64,000 nucleotides of DNA from Galbitalea sp. SE-J8 (GTDB taxonomy: Bacteria; Actinomycetota; Actinomycetes; Actinomycetales; Microbacteriaceae), in contig NZ_JAUASV010000002.1 of assembly GCF_030345695.1 (NCBI RefSeq), forward strand, positions 243,828-307,827, read 5' to 3'. Each line of letters starts with the position of its first letter. The first letter of the stretch is position 1. A program made the translations under genes and the position numbers. The notes under the pieces were generated by a model. The model was not told the DNA's origin. It searched no databases and saw only the letters and a program-made list of their open reading frames with translations. Of the stretch, positions 7,427 through 14,440 are shown one piece after another.

Positions 7427-7974
7427 GATGCCTCCGTCTGTGCTGCACGCAACTGCCGCGTGAGCGCGCGCACCTGCGCAGTCAGCGCCTTGTGTTCGAG
7501 GGCGATGCGCCGCTTCTCCGTCGCGTGTCCCTTCGGGCGGGTGATGAGGTGACCGAGCAGCTCGGTGCACACGTACACGGACACCGGAGCGAAGCCGTGG
7601 AAGCACGCGCCGATCCAGTCCTCCGGCGTCACGAGGCCGGATGCGGCTGCGGTGACCCAGAAGTTCGCCCCCGCGGATGCCGCGGTCACGATCCACCCGA
7701 ACACCCGCGTCACCCACAGCGGGAACGCCTGCTCCCGGTGCTTGAAGACGATCTGCATAGCACCCGTGACCACGATCGGCAGGTCGACCTCGAGCGCCGT
7801 CATGAACCGGAGCCGCTCCGGCAGGTGCTGCCAGACGGCGACCTCGAGCAGGGCCGTGAACGAGATCGCGAACGACGACATGGCGACCGCGATCGTCCCG
7901 GCAACCGATACCCAGTGCAGGGCAGGGTGGTCTCCGCCGACCCGCTGGCCGGCCCCCGTGCGGCGTGTGCTCAC
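7423..7974 (-). CDS. DUF2637-like membrane protein
   Basis: 183 aa from GTG 7974. Four likely membrane helices lie between residues 20 and 145 (for example TIAVAMSSFAISFTALLEVA and LPIVVTGAMQIV), followed by a basic, coiled C-terminus (TAQVRALTRQLRAAQ). The Phe/Ser-rich first helix and the LEVDLPIVVTGA stretch match my memory of DUF2637, found in actinobacterial plasmids and phages. Its role is unknown. The acidic and polar helix breaks argue against a transporter. Confidence 0.6.
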   Translation of the reverse strand: MSTRRTGAGQRVGGDHPALHWVSVAGTIAVAMSSFAISFTALLEVAVWQHLPERLRFMTALEVDLPIVVTGAMQIVFKHREQAFPLWVTRVFGWIVTAASAGANFWVTAAASGLVTPEDWIGACFHGFAPVSVYVCTELLGHLITRPKGHATEKRRIALEHKALTAQVRALTRQLRAAQTEAS

Positions 7975-8174
7975 AGGGCGCCCCCAATGAGGAAGATGAA
8001 CCCGAAGACCACGCAGGCGCAGAACGCGATCGTGAGTGCCACGTCGCGGGCGAGCGCCCACCGCCGCCACACCTCGTAGTCCACGCGGGTCGGGTCGGCC
8101 TTCCACCACCCGATCAGCGCGAGCCCGAAAGCGAGCAGGGCGGTTGACGCCCAGGCGAACAGGGCGGTGATCAT
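7971..8174 (-). CDS. small two-helix membrane protein
   Basis: 67 aa, ATG 8174, coupled on both sides by 4-nt overlaps. Two hydrophobic helices (ALFAWASTALLAFGLALIGW and ALTIAFCACVVFGFIFLI) flank a charged loop. It sits directly before the DUF2637-like protein and could be its partner. No family is recognised. Confidence 0.6.
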   Translation of the reverse strand: MITALFAWASTALLAFGLALIGWWKADPTRVDYEVWRRWALARDVALTIAFCACVVFGFIFLIGGAL

Positions 8175-8500
8175 CTGGACTCCTTCAATCGGTAGACGTG
8201 CTCGTGGCCGCGCTTCGCGTCCTCGTTGAGGACGTCGAGGTAGCCGTCGTCGGCGAGTTCACCCGCCCGCTTGCGGGGCGAGTCGAAATGCACCTCGGGC
8301 CAGCCGCGATCGGCCCGCATCTCCCGGTACAGCTCGTTCAGTTGCGAGCCGGTCGCTTCGGGGATGTCGAGCGCGAGGATCACGAGCACCGCGGCGCGGA
8401 CGTCGTGCACGGTCGACTGGGAGCGGTCCCCGGCCAGGTGGGATGTCAGCGGGTCCGACTTGCGGGTGCGGGCCTGGTCGTCGAACACGATCGTGCTCAT
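8171..8500 (-). CDS. winged-helix-like DNA-binding phage protein
   Basis: 109 aa, ATG 8500. The pattern DPLTSHLAGDRSQSTVHDVR, a helix (AAVLVILA), a second helix (GSQLNELYREM), then SPRKRAGELADDGYLDVL reads as a winged-helix domain of the MarR-like type often seen in phage early genes. It is probably a DNA-binding accessory or regulator. No target can be named. Confidence 0.6.
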   Translation of the reverse strand: MSTIVFDDQARTRKSDPLTSHLAGDRSQSTVHDVRAAVLVILALDIPEATGSQLNELYREMRADRGWPEVHFDSPRKRAGELADDGYLDVLNEDAKRGHEHVYRLKESR

Positions 8501-8733
8501 CCGAGGCCCAGCCCTTCAGCGATCTCGGCGCGGGCCGCGTTCCGCTGCCGGACGCTCTCCGCGTGCGCGCGCACCATCGGGGCCTCCGCGAGAGTCAGCG
8601 ACTTCTCGGCCGCGAAGCGCATGAGATTGTCGATGCGGGTCTGCTCGGCGACCGCGATCGTCGCCGCCGCGAGCGCCCGGTCGATGTGTCCCGCCTCGTA
8701 CTGCTCGGCGGCTTCGAGGTTCCAGTCGCGCAT
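8497..8733 (-). CDS. phage protein, 78 aa, helical, unknown
   Basis: The ATG at 8733 forms a TGATG junction; the stop overlaps the next ATG. The sequence MRDWNLEAAEQYEAGHIDRA is followed by Ala/Glu/Arg-rich helices. No family is recognised. Overlaps on both sides and even composition support it as a gene. Confidence 0.6.
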   Translation of the reverse strand: MRDWNLEAAEQYEAGHIDRALAAATIAVAEQTRIDNLMRFAAEKSLTLAEAPMVRAHAESVRQRNAARAEIAEGLGLG

Positions 8734-8960
8734 CACGCCACCTCCGTGAGGCCGAGCGCGGCGAGCAGTTCGCTGGCGGCATCGCCCCCGGTGGCACGGA
8801 TGCCCGCTGCGACCCTCGCCCGCTGCGCGTCGTTGACGGCCTTCTGTCGGGCGATCTGCTCGTGTGAGATCCCGGTGATGCCGTCGTAGCGGGGGCGGTT
8901 CCACCCGCGGGTGTCCGCGAGCGCGACCTGCGCGCTGTTCCGGGAATGCGTGATGCTCAT
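8733..8960 (-). CDS. phage protein, 75 aa, unknown
   Basis: The ATG at 8960 overlaps the preceding stop (ATGA). It reads MSITHSRNSAQVALADTRGW and then a basic helix (HEQIARQKAVNDAQRARVAA), so nucleic-acid or protein binding is possible. No family is recognised. Confidence 0.6.
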   Translation of the reverse strand: MSITHSRNSAQVALADTRGWNRPRYDGITGISHEQIARQKAVNDAQRARVAAGIRATGGDAASELLAALGLTEVA

Positions 8961-9472
8961 GCGGTCCTCTTCTCGGGTCGCGGGTGGGCAGCCCAGAGTT
9001 CCTCGGACGCCCACAGGACTGTCTTGATGACGGATGCGCCGGACTCGTCGACGGCCATCGCGAGCGCGATCCTGCGGCCGACCCACAGCCAGGACTCGTG
9101 CCGGGTGGAGTAGCCGACACGGGTCGGCCGTCGCAGGGTGCCGATGATCTCCTCCCCGGGAATGTCGGACTGGACCCGCATCTGCCGGAGGCGGATTTGC
9201 GCATGGGTCGACGCGGTGAGGCGCGTGAGGTCGAGCACGGGCCGTTCGGCCTCGGCGATGTCCTGCGTGCGGCGCATCGCGGGCGGGAGGCCGCAGAGCT
9301 TCCGGGAGTCGCGGACGAGGATCGCGGCATCCCGCTCCGAGATGTCGAAGTGCACGGTGACGCAGGTGCCGTTCGGCCTCCGGAAGAGGACCCCGTACTT
9401 GTCGCGGCGTTCGACCTCGCAACCCATCGCGATCAGCCCCGCGCGGGCCTCTTTGAACGGGCGGCCCGTCAT
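8957..9472 (-). CDS. phage protein, 171 aa, HicA-like N-terminus
   Basis: The ATG at 9472 overlaps the upstream stop (ATGA). The first 55 residues (ARAGLIAMGCEVERR, KYGVLFRRPNGTCVTVHFD) resemble the small RNA-binding fold of HicA toxins, but the catalytic His expected there is not evident, and no HicB partner is adjacent. The C-terminal part has a Trp-rich segment (SWLWVGRRIALAMAVDES). I treat it as an unknown with a possible double-stranded-RNA-binding-like domain, not as a toxin. Confidence 0.55.
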   Translation of the reverse strand: MTGRPFKEARAGLIAMGCEVERRDKYGVLFRRPNGTCVTVHFDISERDAAILVRDSRKLCGLPPAMRRTQDIAEAERPVLDLTRLTASTHAQIRLRQMRVQSDIPGEEIIGTLRRPTRVGYSTRHESWLWVGRRIALAMAVDESGASVIKTVLWASEELWAAHPRPEKRTA

Positions 9473-9621
9473 AGCGCCGCCACGTTCGCGCGGACGGCGT
9501 AGACAACTTCGCCCTCGGGGAGGATGACGCCGTAGTAGCGGCTCGAGCGGGACACGATCTTGCCGACGCGTCGGCCCCAGACAAGCACCCGAGTCCCGTC
9601 CGGGAGGTCCTCGTCGATCAT
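9469..9621 (-). CDS. small beta-rich phage protein, 50 aa
   Basis: ATG 9621, coupled by 4-nt overlaps on both sides. The sequence alternates strands and turns (DGTRVLVWGRRVGKIVSR, SRYYGVILPEGEVVYAV), consistent with an SH3-like barrel. No family assignment. Confidence 0.55.
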   Translation of the reverse strand: MIDEDLPDGTRVLVWGRRVGKIVSRSSRYYGVILPEGEVVYAVRANVAAL

Positions 9622-9950
9622 CGGATGCCCGTCGTGTAGTAGAGCCGGGAACCCGACTCGCGGGGAAGGGTGCGCACGGGCTGCTCGGGCTCGCGGTGGC
9701 CGCCCTGCGGGTAGCCGAGGCGGGTGAGGATCGCGCGGATGTCGAACCCGGCCATCGAGGCGAGGACCCGGGGGCGGCCGTAGACGGGGAACACGTGCGT
9801 CTGACCGTGCTTCGCGGCGATGATGACCCGCTCGTGGATCTCGCCGTCGCGCTCGAGCGGCGGGGTGAGCTGGTAGACGGACGCGCCGTCCTTCACGGCG
9901 CTGATGCGCTTCGCGAGGCGACGGGGACTCGTCGTGAACGGGTTGGGCAT
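9618..9950 (-). CDS. first gene of the leftward early operon, unknown
   Basis: 110 aa. I chose ATG 9950 because GGAGG lies 8 nt upstream; the longer frame from 9992 has no such site. The protein is basic and mixed alpha/beta (LAKRISAVKDGASVYQLTPP, HERVIIAAKHGQTHVFPVYG). As the first gene with a strong independent ribosome site, it probably marks the start of the long coupled transcript that runs to the left edge. Function unknown. Confidence 0.65.
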   Translation of the reverse strand: MPNPFTTSPRRLAKRISAVKDGASVYQLTPPLERDGEIHERVIIAAKHGQTHVFPVYGRPRVLASMAGFDIRAILTRLGYPQGGHREPEQPVRTLPRESGSRLYYTTGIR

Positions 9951-10108
9951 GGCGCGACCTCCGGTCGTCGTCGATGGGAAGGGGGAGTGCATGCGTGCGC
10001 GCCCGGGGCTTGAACCCTCGGTGTCTGCCCGTCGCGCGATGAGCCTCAGTGGGCGATGACCTCGCGAAGTGAGATGAGTCGGGTCAGCGGAGCCGATACG
10101 GTGGCCGC

Positions 10109-10366
10109 GTGACGACCTACTTCCACTACGACGGCACGACCGTCGAGTTGCTCGCTGGCTACTCGCTCGACTGGTACATCGCGAAGTTCGACTCGTACGT
10201 CGAGGCCGCCGCGAACGGTGACCGTCACTGGTTCGCCTTCCCCGTGCCCGGGGAAGGTCAGGCGGAGTTCTGGTTCCGTCTGGGCGGCGACGTGACGGCC
10301 GCCTTCACCCGGGACGCTCCGGACGCGGACTGGGCGAAGACGGCGGCGCAGGGCCTCGATTCGTAG
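10109..10366 (+). CDS. small phage protein, 85 aa, unknown
   Basis: GTG 10109. The protein is rich in aromatic residues (MTTYFHYDGTTVELLAGYSL, HWFAFPVPGEGQAEFWFRLG), which is unusual for a chance frame in this GC-rich DNA, so I take it as real. It runs against the long leftward operon. A T-rich stretch after a GC stem near 10600 could terminate it. No family is recognised. Confidence 0.6.
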   Translation: MTTYFHYDGTTVELLAGYSLDWYIAKFDSYVEAAANGDRHWFAFPVPGEGQAEFWFRLGGDVTAAFTRDAPDADWAKTAAQGLDS

Positions 10367-10369
10367 GCG

Positions 10370-10450
10370 GACTTTCGCGCAGTCGACGCAGCGCGAGATC
10401 GTGCCGTTCGGGTGCGCAGGGCAGAACGGCGATGCGTGGTTGTTTTCCAT
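10370..10450 (-). pseudogene. fragment of a Cys/His-motif gene
   Basis: From the ATG at 10450 the minus strand reads MENNHASPFCPAHPNGTISR and then CVDCAK, closely matching the C-terminal motif of the gene at 34-711. The DNA is also nearly identical over about 30 nt. After about 30 codons the frame continues to 10046 but only as a shadow of the plus-strand gene. I read it as a truncated duplicate. A real 134-aa protein is less likely. Confidence 0.4.
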
Positions 10451-10821
10451 GTGCCCGCTCACGGCTTGAACGTGAGTGCCTGCCAGTCGGGCTCCCCGGT
10501 CCTGCGCTAGTCGAATCGGCGCGTCTACGCCTTCGTCCGACCGGTTGGGGCCGCCCGTCTCCCCGGCATGCGGGGAATGACGAAACGGTGGCCCCCTACT
10601 CCCGGGGTCTTTCTTCTTGTCGGCAGCCCCCAGCCCCCCACCACGGAGGCCTCGCTGTACTGCCCGATATTCGATTCCCGTACTGCGCATTGACGTTTGG
10701 TCGCCGTCAGCGTCGGGCGATGTTGTTCAGTTGTGCTCGTCTGGCCCGTTGCCGGGCATGCCGAGTAGTGCCCACCGCCGATCTGCGAGCGCACGGCGAG
10801 CTGAGAGAGGGGGATACGGGG
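10451..10821. other. 371 nt without a supported gene
   Basis: No frame here has convincing coding character. A plus-strand GC stem (TCCCCG-gcatg-CGGGGA near 10560-10576), followed by a CCCC...GGGG stem and T-rich DNA near 10605-10620, could be a terminator for the rightward gene at 10109. Promoters for the leftward operon may lie here or just upstream of 9950, but I cannot place them. Confidence 0.35.
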
Positions 10822-11043
10822 CTACCCGGCGATGCGCTTACGCATCGGGAGGACGTTCGTCTGGGGGAGCTGCGCCTCAAGCCACCCGTCGACGTCCTGC
10901 TGACGCCACCGGAGGAATGAGCCGACCTTGATCGCGGGAGGGAACTGGTCGTGGCGACCGTCCGAGCGGGCCGCGTAGATCGTCTTCGGCTTCACGCCGA
11001 GCTGCTCGGCGAGGTCATCAATGGTCAGGAGCTTCGACGCCAT
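10822..11043 (-). CDS. excisionase-like MerR/AlpA-type HTH protein
   Basis: 73 aa from ATG 11043, in a TGATG junction with the preceding gene. LLTIDDLAEQLGVKPKTIYA is a typical helix-turn-helix of excisionases (helix_turn_helix_17 type). It is followed by a wing (FPPAIKVGSFLRWRQQDVDG) and a short basic tail. It probably bends DNA at the attachment site for excision, or regulates the early operon. Third gene of the leftward arm of the switch. Confidence 0.7.
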   Translation of the reverse strand: MASKLLTIDDLAEQLGVKPKTIYAARSDGRHDQFPPAIKVGSFLRWRQQDVDGWLEAQLPQTNVLPMRKRIAG

Positions 11044-11195
11044 CACGCCACCGCCCCGCGCGCCGCGTACGCGGCGTACCGTGCGCTCACGTCCGAGCAC
11101 ATCTGGCATACGCTCTGGTCATGGCTCTGGTCATGGCTCTGGTCATGGCTCTGGTCACTGGTCACCAGTAACGCCACCGCCTCATCGCCGCTCAT
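11043..11195 (-). CDS. small repeat protein with (H/S)DQS repeats and CxxC
   Basis: 50 aa. The ATG at 11195 overlaps the stop of the HTH gene (ATGA), and its TGA shares bases with the ATG of the excisionase-like gene (TGATG). It has four DQS repeats (SDQS, then HDQS three times) followed by VCQMC and a Tyr/Ala-rich tail. The repeats come from a perfect 12-bp tandem repeat, so copy number can change without breaking the frame. His and paired Cys suggest metal binding. Function unknown. Confidence 0.55.
   Translation of the reverse strand: MSGDEAVALLVTSDQSHDQSHDQSHDQSVCQMCSDVSARYAAYAARGAVA
11112..11156. repeat. 12-bp in-frame tandem repeat
   Basis: Three perfect copies of ATGGCTCTGGTC (11121-11156), preceded by a partial copy (11112-11120). 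They lie inside the 50-codon minus-strand gene and encode its HDQS units. Confidence 0.9.
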
Positions 11196-11425
11196 GCCGC
11201 CACCGCCTGGCGAAGTCGCGGGAAGAAGTCGCGCGTCTCCACGCCGAGATAGCGCGCGATTGCGTCCAATTCGTCGACCGTGAACGGCCCAGCGGCGTTG
11301 AGGCGACGCGACAGCGTGGCCGGTGCGATGTCAGTGGCGGCGGCGACCATCGTGGCCGTGACGCCCTTGCGAGCGATTGCCGCGCGTACCTCCGCGGCAA
11401 CCTGCTCCCGTGCTTGCGTTCCCAT
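11192..11425 (-). CDS. XRE-family HTH regulator (leftward arm of the switch)
   Basis: 77 aa. I chose ATG 11425 over the GTG at 11434 because the latter lies on the -10 box; ATG 11425 follows that box by 7 nt, so the mRNA is leaderless. The HTH is clear (GVTATMVAAATDIAPATLSR, then AAGPFTVDELDAIARYLGVE). It is probably a Cro-like counterpart of the divergent repressor and begins with the same MGT..RE residues. Next in the transcript are the repeat protein and the excisionase-like gene. Confidence 0.75.
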   Translation of the reverse strand: MGTQAREQVAAEVRAAIARKGVTATMVAAATDIAPATLSRRLNAAGPFTVDELDAIARYLGVETRDFFPRLRQAVAA

Positions 11426-11502
11426 GTGGGACACGATACGTCACACTTGGATACGTCGCAAGTGGGTTGGTAAACTATCCAAAGTTGGGTATGTTGTTCC
11501 AC
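11426..11502. promoter_or_regulatory. divergent leaderless promoters and operators of the lysogeny switch
   Basis: Rightward: TTGGTA (11467-11472), 17 nt, TATGTT (11490-11495), then 7 nt to ATG 11503. Leftward: TTGCGA (11461-11456), 17 nt, TATCGT (11438-11433), then 7 nt to ATG 11425. The two are near mirror images. An inverted repeat of CGTTCCCATGTGG covers both start codons (11417-11429 and 11499-11511). ACTTGGATA (11445-11453) and TATCCAAAGT (11476-11485) form a second inverted pair inside the spacers and are likely operator half-sites. Confidence 0.65.
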
Positions 11503-11880
11503 ATGGGAACGAACGGGCGCGAAGTGCGCGCTATGAGTGAAGCCGTCTCCGCCGAGTTGCGATCTCAACTCGCCCGGCACCGTTGGACCGTCCGTCGCTT
11601 CGCCGCCGCGCACAACTTGCCGCTGAGCACGCTACACAAGACGCTGAACGCGGGGCGCGTGGTCGATGTCGAAGACCTCTACTCGATCTGCGTGGCGCTC
11701 GGAATCGAGCCCGCGGACGTGATCGAGGCGGCTTCGCGCGAAGTTGAGAGGTCACTCGCGTCGAATGTCACACCTTTCCACAAGGATCGCTCGCCTGAGG
11801 TCAGCGACGCCGAGTACTACGACGCTGTAGCCAAGAGCGAGGAGTCCACGATTGAGGTACCCGAGTTCCCCGAGGGATGA
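11503..11880 (+). CDS. phage repressor-like XRE HTH protein
   Basis: 125 aa from ATG 11503, which directly follows the inferred transcription start (leaderless). The HTH spans about residues 20-75 (WTVRRFAAAHNLPLSTLHKT, VVDVEDLYSICVALGIEPAD). The acidic C-terminal tail (DAEYYDAVAKSEESTIEVPE) has no LexA-type protease domain, so cleavage by the next gene product, rather than self-cleavage, would be the inactivation route. It overlaps the ImmA-like gene by 29 nt. Inferred role: maintenance of lysogeny. Confidence 0.7.
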   Translation: MGTNGREVRAMSEAVSAELRSQLARHRWTVRRFAAAHNLPLSTLHKTLNAGRVVDVEDLYSICVALGIEPADVIEAASREVERSLASNVTPFHKDRSPEVSDAEYYDAVAKSEESTIEVPEFPEG

Positions 11881-12241
11881 GTACGACCCTCATGCGCACG
11901 CCGACGCGTTGGGGCTCCGCATCGAGTACCAGCGGCTTCGCACAGACCTCGGCCTCTACGTGCCGACCGCGGACCTCATCATCCTTCGGCCCCGCCTATC
12001 GCGATCGACGGAACGCTCCGTGCTCGCCCACGAGATCCAGCACCACCTACTCGCACACCGCCGCGTCAGCGGAGCCTGGTCGCTCCGCCAAGAACGGCAC
12101 GCGAACATCCGGGCCGCGCAATGGCTCGTCGACCCGATACGACTGCGCGACGTGCAGCGGTGGTCCCGCGACCCTGCCGAGTGGTGCGTCGAACTCGGCG
12201 TCACCGGCGACATCATGCTCGCGTACCTCAGCGCCGCCTGA
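11852..12241 (+). CDS. ImmA/IrrE-family metallopeptidase
   Basis: 129 aa. The zinc-protease signature is VLAHEIQHHLLAHRR (HExxH) at about residues 58-70. Downstream RQERHANIRAAQWLVDP fits the third metal ligand region of this family. In ICEBs1 the homologous ImmA cleaves the repressor ImmR encoded beside it; the 29-nt overlap with the repressor here suggests the same pairing. At 129 aa it is compact, containing little beyond the peptidase core. Confidence 0.8.
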   Translation: MRYPSSPRDEYDPHAHADALGLRIEYQRLRTDLGLYVPTADLIILRPRLSRSTERSVLAHEIQHHLLAHRRVSGAWSLRQERHANIRAAQWLVDPIRLRDVQRWSRDPAEWCVELGVTGDIMLAYLSAA

Positions 12242-12250
12242 GGTGGGCTG

Positions 12251-13456
12251 ATGGCCCGGCCGCCGCTCCCCATCGGGTCATGGGGCAACATCTCCGCCAC
12301 GAAGGCCGGGGGAGTGTGGCGTGCCCGCACGCGCTTCCGCGACTTCGACGGCACCACGCGCACAGTGGAACGGTCGAGCAGCAAGAGCGAAGGGGCCGCG
12401 AAGAACGCGCTCCGCGACTACCTCACGAAACGCATCCACACACCCGACGCCGACACCATCGGCCCCGAGACAACCGTGCAAGCAGCCGCAGAGAAGTGGT
12501 ACCTCGACGAGATCGAGGGCCAGCAACAGCGCGCCTACGCGCACAACACGCAGACCCGGTACGCGATCTGCATCGACGCGATCATCCGCGGGCTCGGGCA
12601 GATGAGACTCCGCGAACTGACCACCGCCCGCGCCGACGTGTTCATCCGTGCGCTCGCAGGCAACAGCGGCCCCTCGGCTGCGAAGACAACGAAGACGGTC
12701 CTCTCCGGGGTGCTCGGGATGGCCGCTCGACTCGGCGCTATCCCCACCAACCCGGTGCGCGACGTCGGGCGCGTCCGCGTGGCGACCCCGATCGTGCGAA
12801 CCCTGAGCTTCGAGCAGCTCGTCGACATCCGCGCGCTACTCGTCGCGGAGACCGAGCGCCGGCAGCGCGACAGCGACCTTCTCGACCCCGTGGAGATGTT
12901 CGTCGCCACGGGAGCGCGCATTGGCGAGGTCTTCGCGATCCGCTGGGAAGACCTGTCGCTCGACGACGACATCTCGACAGTCACGATCTCGGGAACGGTC
13001 ATCCGAGTGACGCGCGAGGGACTAGTGCGCCAGGGCCACCCGAAGACCGGCAAGTCCTTCCGCACCCTGCTTCTCCCGGCTCACGCCGTCGAGATGCTCG
13101 GACGGCGCGAGCGCACCAGCGAGTTCGTCTTCGCCTCCGCGCGCGGCGGCCTCCGCGACCCGAACAACTTCCGCACCCAATGGCGGCACGCGATCGCCGA
13201 GACCGAGTACGCCGATTGGGTGACGCCGCACACGTTCCGCAAGACGGTGGCCGACGTGCTCGGCGAGGGCAAGGCCACGGAACAGCTCGGGCACGCGGAC
13301 AAGGCCACAACAAGGCGCCACTACCTCCCTATCGCCCACGTCGGTCCGGACGCACGCGACGAGCTCGAGGCCTTCTGGCGCCCCGCGTTTACCCCGCGGA
13401 AACCCCCGGAATCCGACCGAACCCGAGGGAATCAGATGGAAGCGCGCCGCTTGTAA
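12251..13456 (+). CDS. int: tyrosine integrase of the element
   Basis: 401 aa, ATG 12251 after GAGGTGGG. It catalyses site-specific integration and excision. The N-terminal arm-binding part (SWGNISATKAGGVWRARTRF) is followed by a core-binding SAM-like domain and then the catalytic domain: ATGARIGEVFAIRWEDL (first Arg), TPHTFRKTVADVL (His-x-x-Arg), QLGHADKATTRRHYL (His and the nucleophilic Tyr). The tRNA fragment lies 60 bp downstream, the usual place for attP. The gene is intact. Confidence 0.92.
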   Translation: MARPPLPIGSWGNISATKAGGVWRARTRFRDFDGTTRTVERSSSKSEGAAKNALRDYLTKRIHTPDADTIGPETTVQAAAEKWYLDEIEGQQQRAYAHNTQTRYAICIDAIIRGLGQMRLRELTTARADVFIRALAGNSGPSAAKTTKTVLSGVLGMAARLGAIPTNPVRDVGRVRVATPIVRTLSFEQLVDIRALLVAETERRQRDSDLLDPVEMFVATGARIGEVFAIRWEDLSLDDDISTVTISGTVIRVTREGLVRQGHPKTGKSFRTLLLPAHAVEMLGRRERTSEFVFASARGGLRDPNNFRTQWRHAIAETEYADWVTPHTFRKTVADVLGEGKATEQLGHADKATTRRHYLPIAHVGPDARDELEAFWRPAFTPRKPPESDRTRGNQMEARRL

Positions 13457-13516
13457 AGGATGCTCTGACCAGCAAGAAAGGGAACCCGATGGAGTGATGT
13501 GGAGTCATCCTCGGCG

Positions 13517-13553
13517 AATCCGTCGGTCACGGGTTCAAGTCCCGTCCGCCCTA
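13517..13553 (+). other. attachment junction: 3' part of a tRNA gene
   Basis: These 37 bp read as the 3' end of a tRNA: last anticodon-loop bases and stem (AATCCGT), variable loop CGGTC, T-arm ACGGG-TTCAAGT-CCCGT, acceptor strand CCGCCCT and discriminator A. The upstream DNA does not form a D-arm or anticodon arm, so this is a duplicated 3' segment. The intact tRNA, with a 5' end pairing as AGGGCGG, should lie at the other end of the element, outside the window. The amino-acid identity cannot be read. Confidence 0.75.
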
Positions 13554-13587
13554 CTCGCCCCTGTGCGCGCTCGCGTAGCGTCGAGGC

Positions 13588-14010
13588 ATGACCGCGTGCG
13601 CAGAGCTGGCCGACCTCGCCGATCGGCTCGCGCGCGGGACCAGCGATCCGCGCGAGTTCCTCGTCGCGCTCGGGCGGGAGGCGGCCGGCATCCGTCCGGG
13701 CGTGATCGGCGTGGCGGATCTTGCGCGCGGCGGCCGCAACACGATCCCCGGCCGCGGGATGCGCGCCGAGTTCGACGACGGGACCGACGGCCAGGTGCGC
13801 CACTTCGCGGGCATCGCGAGCGCCCAGGAGCGGCTCGGCGGGCGGCGCACGCGGCAGCTCGCGATCCGGCTGCTGGGCGACGCGCCGGACTCCGCCGACG
13901 GCCGCCTGTCCGACGCGGCGATCGCGTTCGCCGAGGGGGTGCGCGACGGCAGCATCCCGCTCACCGCCGCCGGCGCGTGGATCCGCGACCACGTGTGCGG
14001 CGCATCCTGA
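13588..14010 (+). CDS. hypothetical protein, 140 aa
   Basis: ATG 13588, the first chromosomal gene beyond the attachment junction. The sequence is hydrophilic with helices (LADLADRLARGTSDPREFLV) and ends AGAWIRDHVCGAS. FAGIASAQERLGGRRTRQLA and the acidic FDDGTDGQVRHFA suggest a small cytosolic protein. No family recognised. Confidence 0.6.
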   Translation: MTACAELADLADRLARGTSDPREFLVALGREAAGIRPGVIGVADLARGGRNTIPGRGMRAEFDDGTDGQVRHFAGIASAQERLGGRRTRQLAIRLLGDAPDSADGRLSDAAIAFAEGVRDGSIPLTAAGAWIRDHVCGAS

Positions 14011-14075
14011 GCGCCGTTGGCGTGTCGCGTCCGCACCGTCTATCGTCGAACATACGTTCGAGAGAGGCGGATGCG

Positions 14076-14336
14076 ATGGGCTACATCGGCGCGACGGTCA
14101 CGGTGTGGACGGCGGGCGACGGCACGCCCGAGCGGCTCGTCTGGAACCGACGGCGCTACCGGGTGAGCGACACCCCGACGCTGCTCGAGCTGGACTGGGC
14201 GGCAATCACGCATCCGCCGAGCGGCCCGCCGATCTGGCGCTTCCAGGGCACCGACGAGCAGGGCTCGACGCGCGTCTTCGACGTGCGGCACATCGACGCC
14301 ACCGACGAGTGGTGGCTGCTGCGCGCGTACGATTGA
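14076..14336 (+). CDS. small DUF6504-like protein
   Basis: 86 aa from ATG 14076. The pattern ERLVWNRRRYRVSDTPTLLE, then WRFQGTDEQGSTRVFDVRHI and EWWLLRAYD, matches what I recall of DUF6504: a small beta domain with W-x-R-R-x-Y and a C-terminal WxLxR. Function of the family is unknown. The family name is from memory and should be treated as tentative. Confidence 0.65.
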   Translation: MGYIGATVTVWTAGDGTPERLVWNRRRYRVSDTPTLLELDWAAITHPPSGPPIWRFQGTDEQGSTRVFDVRHIDATDEWWLLRAYD

Positions 14337-14440
14337 GCGTGGCGCCGGGTGAACCCGGAGTGAACGCCCGGTAGCATGGCCTCTTCGCAACGATGCTCTC
14401 GGGCATCGTCGCGCCCGACAGCCGACCACCCGGGGGGACC

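Noticed and set aside
8957..9472. HicA-type toxin
   Set aside because: Only the fold pattern is similar; the catalytic His is not evident and there is no HicB partner.
10046..10450. A 134-codon minus-strand protein starting MENNHASPF
   Set aside because: Only the first 30 codons resemble a real protein; the rest mirrors the aromatic-rich plus-strand gene. Kept only as a gene fragment.
10525..10794. 89-codon minus-strand frame
   Set aside because: No ribosome site, no family, and composition typical of noncoding GC-rich DNA.
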